Source: CAZNDN01 sp964571815
GTDB taxonomy: Bacteria; Fibrobacterota; Chitinivibrionia; Chitinivibrionales; WJKA01
Direction of reading: 5' to 3'
Assembly: GCA_964571815.1 (NCBI GenBank)
Contig: CAZNDN010000021.1
Span: 1-44,360 of the forward strand
Length of the DNA: 44,360 nt
Shown: one piece after another, positions 25,856-33,927 of the stretch
How positions within the stretch are numbered: the first letter of the stretch is position 1
Layout of the letters: each line of letters opens with the position of its first letter
Program-made: the position numbers and the translations under genes
Notes under the pieces: generated by a model
What the model was told of the DNA's origin: nothing
The model's input: the letters and a program-made list of their open reading frames with translations, nothing else
Databases searched by the model: none

Positions 25856-26636
25856 GCCTCGTCTCCACGGTCAGCTTTCCTTCCCATCGCCCGGTGGTCA
25901 AAGAGAGTGTTCCGTCCTGTTCATTGTCCAGCATGTCGATTACTTCACGAAAATATACATCATCACTCGTGCTTCGAGCCCCGTGTTTTACGGGATTCAG
26001 GCGCAGATGCAGCCGTTTGCCGGGGTGGCGGAACTCGTTACAACGCTCGAGAAGAAAGGCGTACGAAGCGTTAGGCACGGTGGCGAGATCGGGGAGCCCC
26101 TCCCGCAGGCGAGCAGCAGGCTCCGCTGCTCGTACGAAGAGGGCGAGCATGGCGTCGGCGCGATTTCGGCGAAGGATTTTCATGGCGAGCGCCAGGGCCA
26201 TCAGGCCGGCGCCGTTTTCGTCGGCGAGCGTACGGTTCGGTCCCTTCAGCCCGAAGAAGATTGCCACTTCGGTGAGTGCCGATGACGGGAGCGTTGAAGA
26301 GAACAGCGCGGGACTGGGGTAGCCCTGCTCGATGGAGTCGCGGAAGGCGAGGTCGGTGCTGAGCGAACCCCACGGAATTCCCAGCGAAATCCCCGTCGCC
26401 GGCGCATTCCCTTCGGTAGTGCCGGAAAGGGCAAGGGCCGCGGCGCCGAAGGCAAGTCGATCGGCGAGCGCCAGCTTTCCGAACGAGCGGAAAGGTTGTG
26501 CGAGGACCTGGTTTCGCTCAACCCGCGACGGGTCGTTCCGGCCGTCTTTCCAGGCGGTCTTTCCGCCGGGATTGTGAAGACCCTGGAAGTCGAGCGCCCC
26601 CCAGGACAGCAGACGGGCCTCGCAGTCCATGTTCAT
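25848..26636 (-). CDS. inactive ketosynthase-like protein (chain-length-factor type)
   Basis: 262 residues. Short protein resembling the N-terminal half of a ketosynthase, as in the Ketoacyl-synt_2 chain-length-factor family of aryl polyene clusters: FGAAALALSG near 63, SALTEVAIFFGLKGPNRTL near 118, then LADENGAGLMALALAM where an active enzyme would show the ACxxG nucleophile; here the position is Asn/Gly. It cannot condense by itself, so it probably pairs with one of the two active ketosynthases and shapes product length. The start ATG overlaps the stop of the upstream ketosynthase gene, and its end overlaps the ACP gene. The weak similarity makes exact family placement uncertain. Confidence 0.65.
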   Translation of the reverse strand: MNMDCEARLLSWGALDFQGLHNPGGKTAWKDGRNDPSRVERNQVLAQPFRSFGKLALADRLAFGAAALALSGTTEGNAPATGISLGIPWGSLSTDLAFRDSIEQGYPSPALFSSTLPSSALTEVAIFFGLKGPNRTLADENGAGLMALALAMKILRRNRADAMLALFVRAAEPAARLREGLPDLATVPNASYAFLLERCNEFRHPGKRLHLRLNPVKHGARSTSDDVYFREVIDMLDNEQDGTLSLTTGRWEGKLTVETRRA

Positions 26637-27733
26637 TCATGCTCCTTGAGAACGACCGCCGCGTTGACTCCTCCGAAGCCGGCGGAGAGGCACAGCATCG
26701 AAGGAATCAACAAGGGCGCGCAGGCGGTGGTGATCGGGAGGGGCTCATCGACACCGTGTTCGGAGTATCCGGCGGTCGGGGGCAGCTTTCGACGACGGAT
26801 CCATTCGGCGGCCAGGATGATTTCGAGAAGTGATCCGGCGCCGCTGGTGTGTCCAAGGGCGCCTTTGACCGAAACGCACGGTGGGGCCCGCGTCCCGAAC
26901 AGGGAGGTGATCGCCTTCGCTTCCATGGCATCGTTGTACACGGTTGCGGTCCCGTGGCATTTGACTCCGCCGATGTCGCCGGCGCCCGTCCCGGCGTCGC
27001 GGAGCGCTTCGGCCGCGGCCCTGTGCAGCCCCTCGCCGGTGCGTGAAGGTCCCGTGCGGTGGTTGGCGTCGTTGGACGTTGCGCTTCCGGCCACCACGAT
27101 GTCGCCGGGGGCCGGAGGGCGTCGGCTGAGAACGGCAAGAGCGGCTCCTTCGCCCGGCGTCAGCCCGTCCCTGCGTGCGTCAAAAGGCCTTGCTCCCGTT
27201 GGTGAGAGTGCTCCCAGGGTATGAAACCCGCTTACCACGAAGCGGAAGAGTCCTTCGAGGCCGAAGAGTACTGCGTGCTCAAACTCACGATCGTCGAGCA
27301 ACTCCTTTGCGATATCGACGGCAACGGCGCCGGAGGCGCAGGCGTTGGAGACGGTGATGCGGGGTGAGTCTTCGAGGCCCAGGAGCCGCGCGGCGGCTTT
27401 CGCCTGTTTCGCCGGCAGGGGAGAGGTTTGTCGGGGCGCATGATCAGCCGGCATGTCGAGCGCCGAAACATCGCCTTTGGCCGCGCAGAAGATGAAAATC
27501 GTTTCCGAGGACGACCTCGGCAGGGAACTTTCCAGTGACCGCCGCAGTGCCGGGGCGCAGGAGTGAACGGACCGCGGTAAAGGGTCGGTGCAGGGGGCAC
27601 AGGCCACGGGCATACCGAACCACGGTCCGGGCACGAGCGCGGAATCTCCGGTGTAAAGCCGTCCCGCCGTTTCGCCGAGCCCGCCCAGCGGGCCGAATAT
27701 GGCGGCGTTGTGCAGAAGCGTTTTCGAGTGCAT
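26633..27733 (-). CDS. beta-ketoacyl-ACP synthase (FabF-like)
   Basis: 366 residues, shorter than FabF (about 410) because the N-terminal part is reduced. The catalytic set is intact: Cys 132 in VSNACASGAVAV, His in KCHGTATVYND, Lys-His in SVKGALGHTSGAG, and a final SAGFGGVNAAVVL. It condenses an acyl primer with malonyl-ACP. First gene of the minus-strand operon. The ATG at 27733 has no clear ribosome-binding site and is immediately preceded by the perfect inverted repeat 27734-27767. Divergent from serS. Confidence 0.85.
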   Translation of the reverse strand: MHSKTLLHNAAIFGPLGGLGETAGRLYTGDSALVPGPWFGMPVACAPCTDPLPRSVHSCAPALRRSLESSLPRSSSETIFIFCAAKGDVSALDMPADHAPRQTSPLPAKQAKAAARLLGLEDSPRITVSNACASGAVAVDIAKELLDDREFEHAVLFGLEGLFRFVVSGFHTLGALSPTGARPFDARRDGLTPGEGAALAVLSRRPPAPGDIVVAGSATSNDANHRTGPSRTGEGLHRAAAEALRDAGTGAGDIGGVKCHGTATVYNDAMEAKAITSLFGTRAPPCVSVKGALGHTSGAGSLLEIILAAEWIRRRKLPPTAGYSEHGVDEPLPITTACAPLLIPSMLCLSAGFGGVNAAVVLKEHE

Positions 27734-27767
27734 GCGTGAAGCAGAAAAATAGATGTTCGCTTCACGC
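27734..27767. promoter_or_regulatory. perfect 9-16-9 inverted repeat abutting the ketosynthase operon start
   Basis: GCGTGAAGC at 27734-27742 and GCTTCACGC at 27759-27767, separated by a 16-base A/T-rich spacer. The inner arm ends directly at the ATG of the 26633-27733 gene. As DNA it could be an operator for a dimeric regulator; as RNA it would fold a hairpin over the ribosome-binding region of the operon. Confidence 0.5.
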
Positions 27768-27917
27768 TTCGGTCGTGCTCCGGCGTTTGGTCACCCCCCG
27801 GGCGTCGTGAAGGGAAGGGGTGGATGGCCGGATCGAGTGGAAAGCTCAATCATGTATATTTTGGCCTGCTTCTCCCGCGGGAAAGTATCCTTCCGCACTT
27901 CAAGGAGTTACCTCGCA

Positions 27918-29192
27918 ATGCTGGACATCCGAACCATCAGAGACAACACCACGGCGGTTAAGCTGGGGTGCGAAAACAAGAAACAGTCGGCGCGGATTGA
28001 CGAAATACTCCAACTCGATGAGGAGCGGCGGCGGGCCATTCACGAGGGGGAGAGGCTCAAGAGCGAACGTAACAGTACGTCGGCGGAGATCGCATCGCGC
28101 AAGAAGAGGGGTGAGGATTGCTCGGAATTGATTGCGGAGATGAAGGCGGTTTCGGCACGAATCAAGAGCATCGACGCGAAGCGTGGGGAGGTCGAGGGCC
28201 GCCTTGGCGAGCTTCTGGCGTGGGTGCCCAATATGCCTCACGAAAGCGTGCCGCACGGGGCAAGTGAGAAGGACAATGCCGAGGTCTGCCGGTGGGGTGA
28301 GGAGCCGGTGTTCGAATTCGAGCCCAAAGACCATATAGAGCTGGGCGAATCGCTGGGGCTGCTCAGGCCGGATATCGGCGCCAAAATCACGGGGACCGGC
28401 TTTCCTTTGTACGCGGGGACCGGTGCACTCCTGGAGAGGGCGCTGATCAATTTCATGCTTGACAGGCACACGGCAGCGGGGTACTGCGAAATCTTTCCCC
28501 CTTTTCTGGCCAACGAAGCGAGTCATTTCGGCGTTGGCCAGCTTCCCAAGGCGCGGGACCAGATGTACTTCATCGACGAAGACGCGTTGTTCTGTATACC
28601 GACCGCGGAGGTTCCCGTGACTAACATTCATCGGGACGAAATTCTTGCCGCGGATCAGCTTCCGCTCAGGTACTGTGCGTACAGTGCCTGTTTTCGCAGG
28701 GAGGCCGGCTCGTACGGGAAAGATACGAAGGGCCTGTTGCGGGTACACCAGTTCAACAAGGTTGAGCTGGTGAAGTTTGTGGAGCCGGAGGGGTCGTACG
28801 ATGAGCTGGAATCGTTGCGCGCCGACGCCGAGGGGATTCTTCGTGCGCTCGGGCTCCACTATCGAGTTCTGGTGCTCTGTGATGCCGACCTGTCGTTTGC
28901 GTCGGCCAAGTGTTACGATATCGAAGTGTGGGCGCCCGGGGAGCGCAAATACCTCGAGGTGTCTTCCTGCAGCAATTTCGAGAGTTTCCAGGCCCGGAGG
29001 ATGAATGTCCGCTATCGATCTTCACCGGGAGCGAAGCCCGAGTTCGTGCACACCTTGAACGGAAGCGGTGTGGCAACGCCGCGGCTGATGGTTGCGCTGC
29101 TTGAGAGTTATCAGACCGCGCGCGGGACCGTGAAAATACCGGAAGTGCTCCGGCCTTACCTCCACGGACTTTCGGAGATCGGTGCGCCTTGA
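27918..29192 (+). CDS. serS: serine--tRNA ligase
   Basis: 424 residues from ATG 27918, which follows AAGGAG; the frame is open upstream to 27753 but that part is not protein-like. Charges tRNA-Ser and tRNA-Sec. Seen: the long N-terminal coiled-coil arm (about 25-105), class II motif 1 region with LINFMLDRHTAAGYCEIFPP near 176, TAEVPVTNIHRDEIL near 230, motif 2 CFRREAGSYGKDTKGLLRVHQF near 260, and motif 3 NGSGVATPRLMVALLESYQ near 380. Complete. Its TGA overlaps the TTG start of the histidine kinase. Confidence 0.96.
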   Translation: MLDIRTIRDNTTAVKLGCENKKQSARIDEILQLDEERRRAIHEGERLKSERNSTSAEIASRKKRGEDCSELIAEMKAVSARIKSIDAKRGEVEGRLGELLAWVPNMPHESVPHGASEKDNAEVCRWGEEPVFEFEPKDHIELGESLGLLRPDIGAKITGTGFPLYAGTGALLERALINFMLDRHTAAGYCEIFPPFLANEASHFGVGQLPKARDQMYFIDEDALFCIPTAEVPVTNIHRDEILAADQLPLRYCAYSACFRREAGSYGKDTKGLLRVHQFNKVELVKFVEPEGSYDELESLRADAEGILRALGLHYRVLVLCDADLSFASAKCYDIEVWAPGERKYLEVSSCSNFESFQARRMNVRYRSSPGAKPEFVHTLNGSGVATPRLMVALLESYQTARGTVKIPEVLRPYLHGLSEIGAP

Positions 29193-30511
29193 GAAACCTG
29201 CTTCAGAGGATCGTCAACGCCCGGAGCCTGTATGATTTCGTGACCCGAACGAGGCTTCTCACGGGCAAGTATCTGCTGCTTTTTGTCTGTATTGTCGGCC
29301 TGGTCTGGTATGCCGTTTTTACGCGAAGGGTTGTCGGGCAGATCAAGAGGGATGCGGTCAATGTGACGCAGACGTACGCTGAGCTGGTTCGAACGGCGGT
29401 TTCCCAGAGGCTCGGCGATCGTGAGATCAAGGACATTTTCAAGGAGATCATCAGGAATCTCCAATTCCCGATTATTATTACCGATACGTCCTGGACGCCG
29501 ATAGTATGGAAGAACGTGACGACGGGACCGTTTTACGATCGGGAGTCGATTCGGTACGACGACACGTCGGCGGCCTCGATGGAAGTGCTCCGGCGCAGGA
29601 TCGAGGAGTTTCGCGAGCTGTATCCTCCGAAGACCGTGGAGGTTGCCGAGTCGGGGACGAAGATGGGGTATCTTGTTTACGGCAACAGCGATCTGGTCAG
29701 GAGTATTGCGTGGCTTCCTTTTGTTGAGGTGGGTCTGATTATCGCGCTGATATTTTTTGCCTCCCTGGCACTTCACAATATTCGAGTCACCGAGCGGAGC
29801 AACTTGTGGGTGGGGCTTGCCAAGGAGACGGCGCATCAGTTGGGCACCCCGATTTCATCGCTGATGGGCTGGGTTGAGTACATGCTTTCGGCCGGGGACC
29901 CGGATGTGGAGGAGGTTCCCGGGCCCGAGGAGTTCAGGGAGCAGGTGCGGGGCATCTGCGGGGATATGAAGAGGGACCTGACCCGGTTGCGGAAGATCAC
30001 CGACCGGTTCAGTCAAATCGGCTCTGTCCCGGCTCTGGCTCCTTGTGATATCAACCAGGTGCTGGAGGATGCGATTGAGTATTTCAGCATGCGGCTTCCC
30101 CTCCTGGGTCGTCGTATCGAGATCCGCAGGCAGTTCGGCGATATTCCCCGGATTCCGGCCAACCGGGCGTTGATGGAGTGGGTGTTTGAGAATTTGCTGA
30201 AGAATGCCATGGATGCGATCAAGCGACCCGACGGCATGATCGAGATCAGGACGGAGTCTATCGATGTAGACGGGGTGGTGCGGGTATATCACAAGGATAA
30301 CGGCAAGGGCGTCTCCTGGGAAGAGCAGAAGAAGGTGTTCTCGCCCGGCTACACCACCAAGAAGCATGGGTGGGGGCTGGGGCTTACGCTTGCCAAGCGG
30401 ATCGTGGAGGACTATCATAACGGCAGTATTTATGTGAACTGGTCGCAGAAGGGTCAGGGCACGGTGTTCCACATCGACCTTCCGCGAACGCAGCAGACTA
30501 ATCGCAGTTGA
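29189..30511 (+). CDS. PorY-like sensor histidine kinase
   Basis: 440 residues; TTG start at 29189 overlapping the serS stop with GGAG upstream (no ATG occurs near the N-terminus). Two membrane helices (about 28-46 and 176-197) bracket a roughly 130-residue periplasmic sensor region. His 216 lies in AKETAHQLGTPISSLMGW, a form of the H box typical of Bacteroidetes-type kinases. Then the N box FENLLKNAMDAI near 333, DNGKGV near 370, the F box and the G box HGWGLGLTLAKRIVEDYHNG near 392. Autophosphorylating kinase, probably signalling to the PorX-like regulator encoded 14 bp downstream. The PorY label is by analogy of pairing and H box. Confidence 0.85.
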   Translation: MRNLLQRIVNARSLYDFVTRTRLLTGKYLLLFVCIVGLVWYAVFTRRVVGQIKRDAVNVTQTYAELVRTAVSQRLGDREIKDIFKEIIRNLQFPIIITDTSWTPIVWKNVTTGPFYDRESIRYDDTSAASMEVLRRRIEEFRELYPPKTVEVAESGTKMGYLVYGNSDLVRSIAWLPFVEVGLIIALIFFASLALHNIRVTERSNLWVGLAKETAHQLGTPISSLMGWVEYMLSAGDPDVEEVPGPEEFREQVRGICGDMKRDLTRLRKITDRFSQIGSVPALAPCDINQVLEDAIEYFSMRLPLLGRRIEIRRQFGDIPRIPANRALMEWVFENLLKNAMDAIKRPDGMIEIRTESIDVDGVVRVYHKDNGKGVSWEEQKKVFSPGYTTKKHGWGLGLTLAKRIVEDYHNGSIYVNWSQKGQGTVFHIDLPRTQQTNRS

Positions 30512-30525
30512 CAAGGAGCCGTGTC

Positions 30526-32097
30526 ATGGCGGGATCACGGAAGACGGTGTTGTGGGTCGACGATGAAATTGAGTTTCTTCGCGCGCATATCATGTTCCTT
30601 GAGACGCGGGGGTACAGCGTCATACCGGTATTCACCGGAGACGACGCCATCCACCTGATCCAGGAAGGTCCGGCGCGGTTTGATATTGTGCTGCTGGATG
30701 AGCAGATGCCGGGCAAGGACGGGCTTACGACCCTGCAGGAGATCAAGCAGCTCAGCCCGGACCTGCCGGTGGTGATGGTGACCAAGAGCGAAGAAGAGCA
30801 GGTGATGGAGGATGCGCTGGGGATGAAGATCGACGGCTATCTGACCAAGCCGGTGAATCCCAGCCAGATACTCTCGGTGTGCAAGCGGCTTCTGGACTAC
30901 CGGCAGATCGTCACCTCGCGGATTTCGCAGCGGTTTGTCCGCAGTTTCTCCGAGATTCGTACGCGTCTGTCAAGCGGCCTGGATGCCTGGGGGTGGAGCA
31001 GCCTCTACGAAGAGCTGGTCAGGTGGGATCTTGAGCTGGAGAAAATCGAAGACGAAGGGATTCGGCAGACGCACGCGGGACAGAAGTCGGATGCCAACGC
31101 GGCGTTTTCGCAGTTCGTGGTGGAGAACTACCCCGGGTGGGTGAGAGGCCGTGAGGGGGTTCCCCCCATGATTTCGGATGTTGTCGAGCGGGTTATCTAT
31201 CCGCGCCTTGCGCGGGGAGAGCGTACGGCACTGGTTGTGCTCGAAGGCCTTCGGCTTGACCAGTACCTGGGCATGGAACGTCTTCTCAGGAGGGACTTCG
31301 GGATTGAGACCCAGTGCTACTATTCCGTACTCCCCACATCACCTCCGTTTTCCCGGCATGCTCTTTTTGCCGGAATGCTGCCGCTGGATATTGCGGAGCG
31401 TTACCCGAAGACGGTGTGGGGTGCCGATGAGGATGAGGATTCGTACGGGCCGGAACGAGGGTTTCTTGCCGGGAAGCTTCGCGATCTGGGCTCGCGCATC
31501 AAGCGTGCGCCGCGCTATGTCAAGGTTGACGACAGCGAAAGTGCCGGGCGGCTGCTGAACAAACTCCCTTCATTTCGCAGAAGCCGTTTTTTCTCGATTG
31601 TGGTGAATATGGTGGATCTTCTCACGCAGAGTCGCAGCGAATCAAACATACTGCGGGAAATTGCGCCCGACGAGACCGCGTTTCGATCGTTGACGCAATC
31701 GTGGTTTCAGTATTCGACACTGCTGCAGATTATCAGGAAGCTGGGGGAGCAGAAGTGTGCCGTTGTGCTGGCCTCGGACCATGGAAGTGTGTTCTGCACG
31801 AGGAGTACGGAGTTGTACGGGAGTCGGGGTGGTGGAACCGGACGGTTCAGGCTCGGCCAGGACATTACATGTGACGAGCGCTATGCCGTGCATCTCTCCG
31901 ATCCCGCCGTGTACGGCCTGCCGTCGCTCGACCCGGAAACCGTCTGGGTGATTGCGAGGGAGAATTACCATTTTTCCGCTCCGGAGAATTTCAAGGAATA
32001 CTCGCGGCAATACCGGACGACGTTTCAGCACGGTGGGATTTCGATGGAAGAGATGATTGTGCCGGTGGCGATACTGAGGCCGAAGCGGGAGGGGTGA
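30526..32097 (+). CDS. porX: PorX-like response regulator with PglZ domain
   Basis: 523 residues from ATG 30526, which follows AAGGAG. N-terminal receiver domain: acidic pair in VDDE at 11-14, phosphoacceptor Asp 58 in DIVLLDEQMPG, Lys 87 in MVTKSEEE. A helical linker follows, then from about 215 a PglZ domain of the alkaline phosphatase superfamily: VLEGLRLDQYLG, SVLPTSPPFSRHALFAGMLP (Thr as the expected nucleophile), VLASDHGSVFC and FQHGGISMEEMIVPVAIL. This architecture is that of PorX, which in Porphyromonas regulates and couples to type IX secretion. It is paired with the kinase just upstream. The usual Asp of the PglZ metal motif DxLR reads Glu here (EGLR). Confidence 0.88.
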   Translation: MAGSRKTVLWVDDEIEFLRAHIMFLETRGYSVIPVFTGDDAIHLIQEGPARFDIVLLDEQMPGKDGLTTLQEIKQLSPDLPVVMVTKSEEEQVMEDALGMKIDGYLTKPVNPSQILSVCKRLLDYRQIVTSRISQRFVRSFSEIRTRLSSGLDAWGWSSLYEELVRWDLELEKIEDEGIRQTHAGQKSDANAAFSQFVVENYPGWVRGREGVPPMISDVVERVIYPRLARGERTALVVLEGLRLDQYLGMERLLRRDFGIETQCYYSVLPTSPPFSRHALFAGMLPLDIAERYPKTVWGADEDEDSYGPERGFLAGKLRDLGSRIKRAPRYVKVDDSESAGRLLNKLPSFRRSRFFSIVVNMVDLLTQSRSESNILREIAPDETAFRSLTQSWFQYSTLLQIIRKLGEQKCAVVLASDHGSVFCTRSTELYGSRGGGTGRFRLGQDITCDERYAVHLSDPAVYGLPSLDPETVWVIARENYHFSAPENFKEYSRQYRTTFQHGGISMEEMIVPVAILRPKREG

Positions 32098-32184
32098 TAT
32101 GCCGGGCCGGCGGTTGCATTGTTCTTCGAGTGTGCGGGTACGGCCGATTCCGGTTGTACCCTGCCGGGGGTGTGGCGGACTGCG

Positions 32185-32646
32185 ATGGAGCTGATATCGA
32201 AATCGACGGAGCAGACGCGGGAGTACGGCGCGCGGCTTGCCGCGAGAGCGCGGCCGGGTGATGTGTATGTTCTTTCGGGGGGGCTGGGGGCCGGCAAGAC
32301 GGAGTTTGTGCGCGGATTCGTGGGGGCGCTCGATCCCGACGCGCCCGTGCGGAGTCCCAGTTTCGCGCTGGTCTATACGTATGCGACCGCACGCTTCCCC
32401 GTGTTCCATTTTGACTTCTACCGCCTCGTTGATCAATCGGAGCTGACGGAGATAGGCTTTGATGAGTACCTGGCGCAGGATGGTGTCTGTCTGATAGAAT
32501 GGGGCGAGCGCTTTGCGGATGTTTTGCCGGAGGGGGCACGAAGGGTTACGTTCGACGATTCGAGGCCGGACCGGAGGGTGATCGCCTTGGAGGACGGAGG
32601 CGCGGGAGGGAGCGGAGGTGAAAACGGAAACACACAGGGGGAGTGA
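32185..32646 (+). CDS. tsaE: tRNA threonylcarbamoyladenosine biosynthesis ATPase TsaE
   Basis: 153 residues from ATG 32185; the frame is open to 32119 but the extra part is not TsaE-like. Small P-loop ATPase working with TsaB-TsaD in t6A formation at tRNA position 37. Seen: Walker A VLSGGLGAGKTEFVRG near 31, RSPSFALVYTY near 58, FHFDFYRLVDQSEL near 77 and IEWGERFADVLP near 107. A Gly-rich C-terminal tail follows. tsaB and tsaD are not next to it. Its stop lies inside the hairpin 32638-32663. Confidence 0.93.
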   Translation: MELISKSTEQTREYGARLAARARPGDVYVLSGGLGAGKTEFVRGFVGALDPDAPVRSPSFALVYTYATARFPVFHFDFYRLVDQSELTEIGFDEYLAQDGVCLIEWGERFADVLPEGARRVTFDDSRPDRRVIALEDGGAGGSGGENGNTQGE

Positions 32647-32663
32647 GGCCAACCTCACTCCCC
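32638..32663. terminator. strong stem-loop between convergent tsaE and flagellin genes
   Basis: Perfect 11-bp stem GGGGAGTGAGG (32638-32648) and CCTCACTCCCC (32653-32663) with a CCAA loop. It lies 25 bases past the flagellin stop and includes the tsaE stop codon. Neither side has a T tract, but position and strength fit a shared 3'-end signal. Confidence 0.55.
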
Positions 32664-32688
32664 GGACCGATGCCGCTATCGGAACAAG

Positions 32689-33540
32689 CTAACCGAGCAA
32701 CTGCAGTACGCTTTGCGGCACGATATTGGCCTGCGAAAGCATTGCCATACCCGACTGGTTCAGGATCTGGTTGCGCGTAAACTGGGTCGTCTCCGCGGCA
32801 AAATCCACATCCCTGATCAACGATTCCGCGGCCTGCTGGTTGGTATTGGAAACCGTCAGATTGTTGATCGCGTGTTCCAGCCTGTTGACATACGCACCCA
32901 TGTCGGCCCTCATGCTGTTGACGCTGGATATGGCCTCGTCAAGCGTGGACACGGCGTTCACCGACGAGGTCTGCTGAGTCAGGGTCAGGTTGTCGACGCT
33001 CAACGACGTTGAGGTCAAGGTGTCGATTGAGATGGTGATACTGTCGGTCCCGACTACGTTGTTTGCATCGACCCACAACACCGAACCGTCGTCGGCACTG
33101 GTGGCGTACCCGAACCGGTTGGCGTCGGTGGAGAGCAGGTCCATGTCGTTGTAGTTGGTGACCGCCGCGATACGGTCGATTTCCTGATCCAGATGCTGAA
33201 ACTCGGCATCGGTGTAGGCGCGCTCGGTGCTGGTGAGGGTATCGTTGCTTGACTGGATGGCCAGTTCGCGCATCCGCTGCAGAAGCGCCGAGACTTCGTT
33301 GGCCGCGCCTTCGGCGATCGTTATGGCCGCGATACCGTCCTGCGCATTGCGAATTGCCTGGCCGGTGCCCCGTACCTGCGTGCGAAGGTTTTCGGAAACG
33401 CCCAGCCCCGCGGCATCGTCGCTGGCCCTGTTAATGCGAAGGCCGGTGGAGAGTCTCTCCAGGGACGTGTTCAGATTGTTGTTGACCTTGAACAGCGCAC
33501 CCTGCGTGACCATCGAGGGAATGTTGTGATTGATACGCAT
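32689..33540 (-). CDS. fliC: flagellin
   Basis: 283 residues, a short flagellin with conserved D0/D1 ends and only a small central region, so D2/D3 are essentially missing. Seen: MRINHNIPSMVTQGALFKVN at 1-20, LSTGLRINRASDDAAGLGVS near 31, and LLQRMRELAIQSSNDTLT near 86, the segment recognised by TLR5 in other flagellins. C-terminal NTNQQAAESLIRDVDFAAET and MLSQANIVPQSVLQLL are typical CD1/CD0. Exported by the flagellar secretion apparatus. Strong AAGGAGG ahead of ATG 33540, placed in the loop of a small ACAAC/GTTGT stem. Monocistronic, with a sigma-28-type promoter at 33677-33703. Confidence 0.96.
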   Translation of the reverse strand: MRINHNIPSMVTQGALFKVNNNLNTSLERLSTGLRINRASDDAAGLGVSENLRTQVRGTGQAIRNAQDGIAAITIAEGAANEVSALLQRMRELAIQSSNDTLTSTERAYTDAEFQHLDQEIDRIAAVTNYNDMDLLSTDANRFGYATSADDGSVLWVDANNVVGTDSITISIDTLTSTSLSVDNLTLTQQTSSVNAVSTLDEAISSVNSMRADMGAYVNRLEHAINNLTVSNTNQQAAESLIRDVDFAAETTQFTRNQILNQSGMAMLSQANIVPQSVLQLLG

Positions 33541-33927
33541 GAAACAACCTCCTTGTTGTGTTTGCCTTCACCCGACATCCATGCCGGGCAGTTTACCGAG
33601 GGTCGGCGGGGCACGGTCAATTTGTCTGCATGAGCCTCCTTTCGCTGGTGTCCTTCCCGCACCTTCGCCTACTAGTATATCGGCCTGCCGGGACCCGACT
33701 TTAGAAAAAAAGAGGGGACGGGGGTACATTTATTACATATAAGAAGCGCCGCATCCGTACCTCCCTCCCCCCGAACCCCGTCACCCGACATCGTGCATGA
33801 CACAGACCCGTCGTAATCCATTGGCGGGCAGCCCTGCCGGCGGCATCTATTTTCCCTGTTAAGGGGGGGGTTGTACTTTCCTATTCGGGCAACGGCCCGA
33901 GAAACCAGGGAATTGCCGGGGAAATTC
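33541..33927. other. 387-bp divergent spacer between flagellin and GH105 genes
   Basis: Holds the flagellin leader (about 130 bases) and its sigma-28-type promoter. Beyond 33704 there is an A-run (33704-33710), an AT-rich patch near 33725-33745 and a G-run near 33860. No gene is visible. A promoter for the plus-strand glycosidase gene must lie here, but I cannot pick one with confidence. Confidence 0.5.
33677..33703 (-). promoter_or_regulatory. sigma-28 (FliA)-type promoter of the flagellin gene
   Basis: Read on the minus strand: TAAAGTCG (33703-33696), 11 bases, then GCCGATAT (33684-33677). It matches the FliA consensus TAAAGTTT-N11-GCCGATAA at 6/8 and 7/8 with exact spacing. It lies about 135 bases upstream of the flagellin ATG, as expected for a late flagellar gene. 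Confidence 0.75.

Noticed and set aside
22682..27733. Nod-factor-like pathway (NodB, NodE and NodF analogues together)
   Set aside because: Tempting because deacetylase, ketosynthase and ACP co-occur, but there is no NodC chitin synthase or NodA acyltransferase nearby and these families are too widespread for the analogy to hold.
22682..27733. Complete aryl polyene cluster
   Set aside because: The chain-length-factor-like units fit, but no dehydratase, ketoreductase, AMP ligase, acyltransferase or exporter is present between the bounding housekeeping genes.
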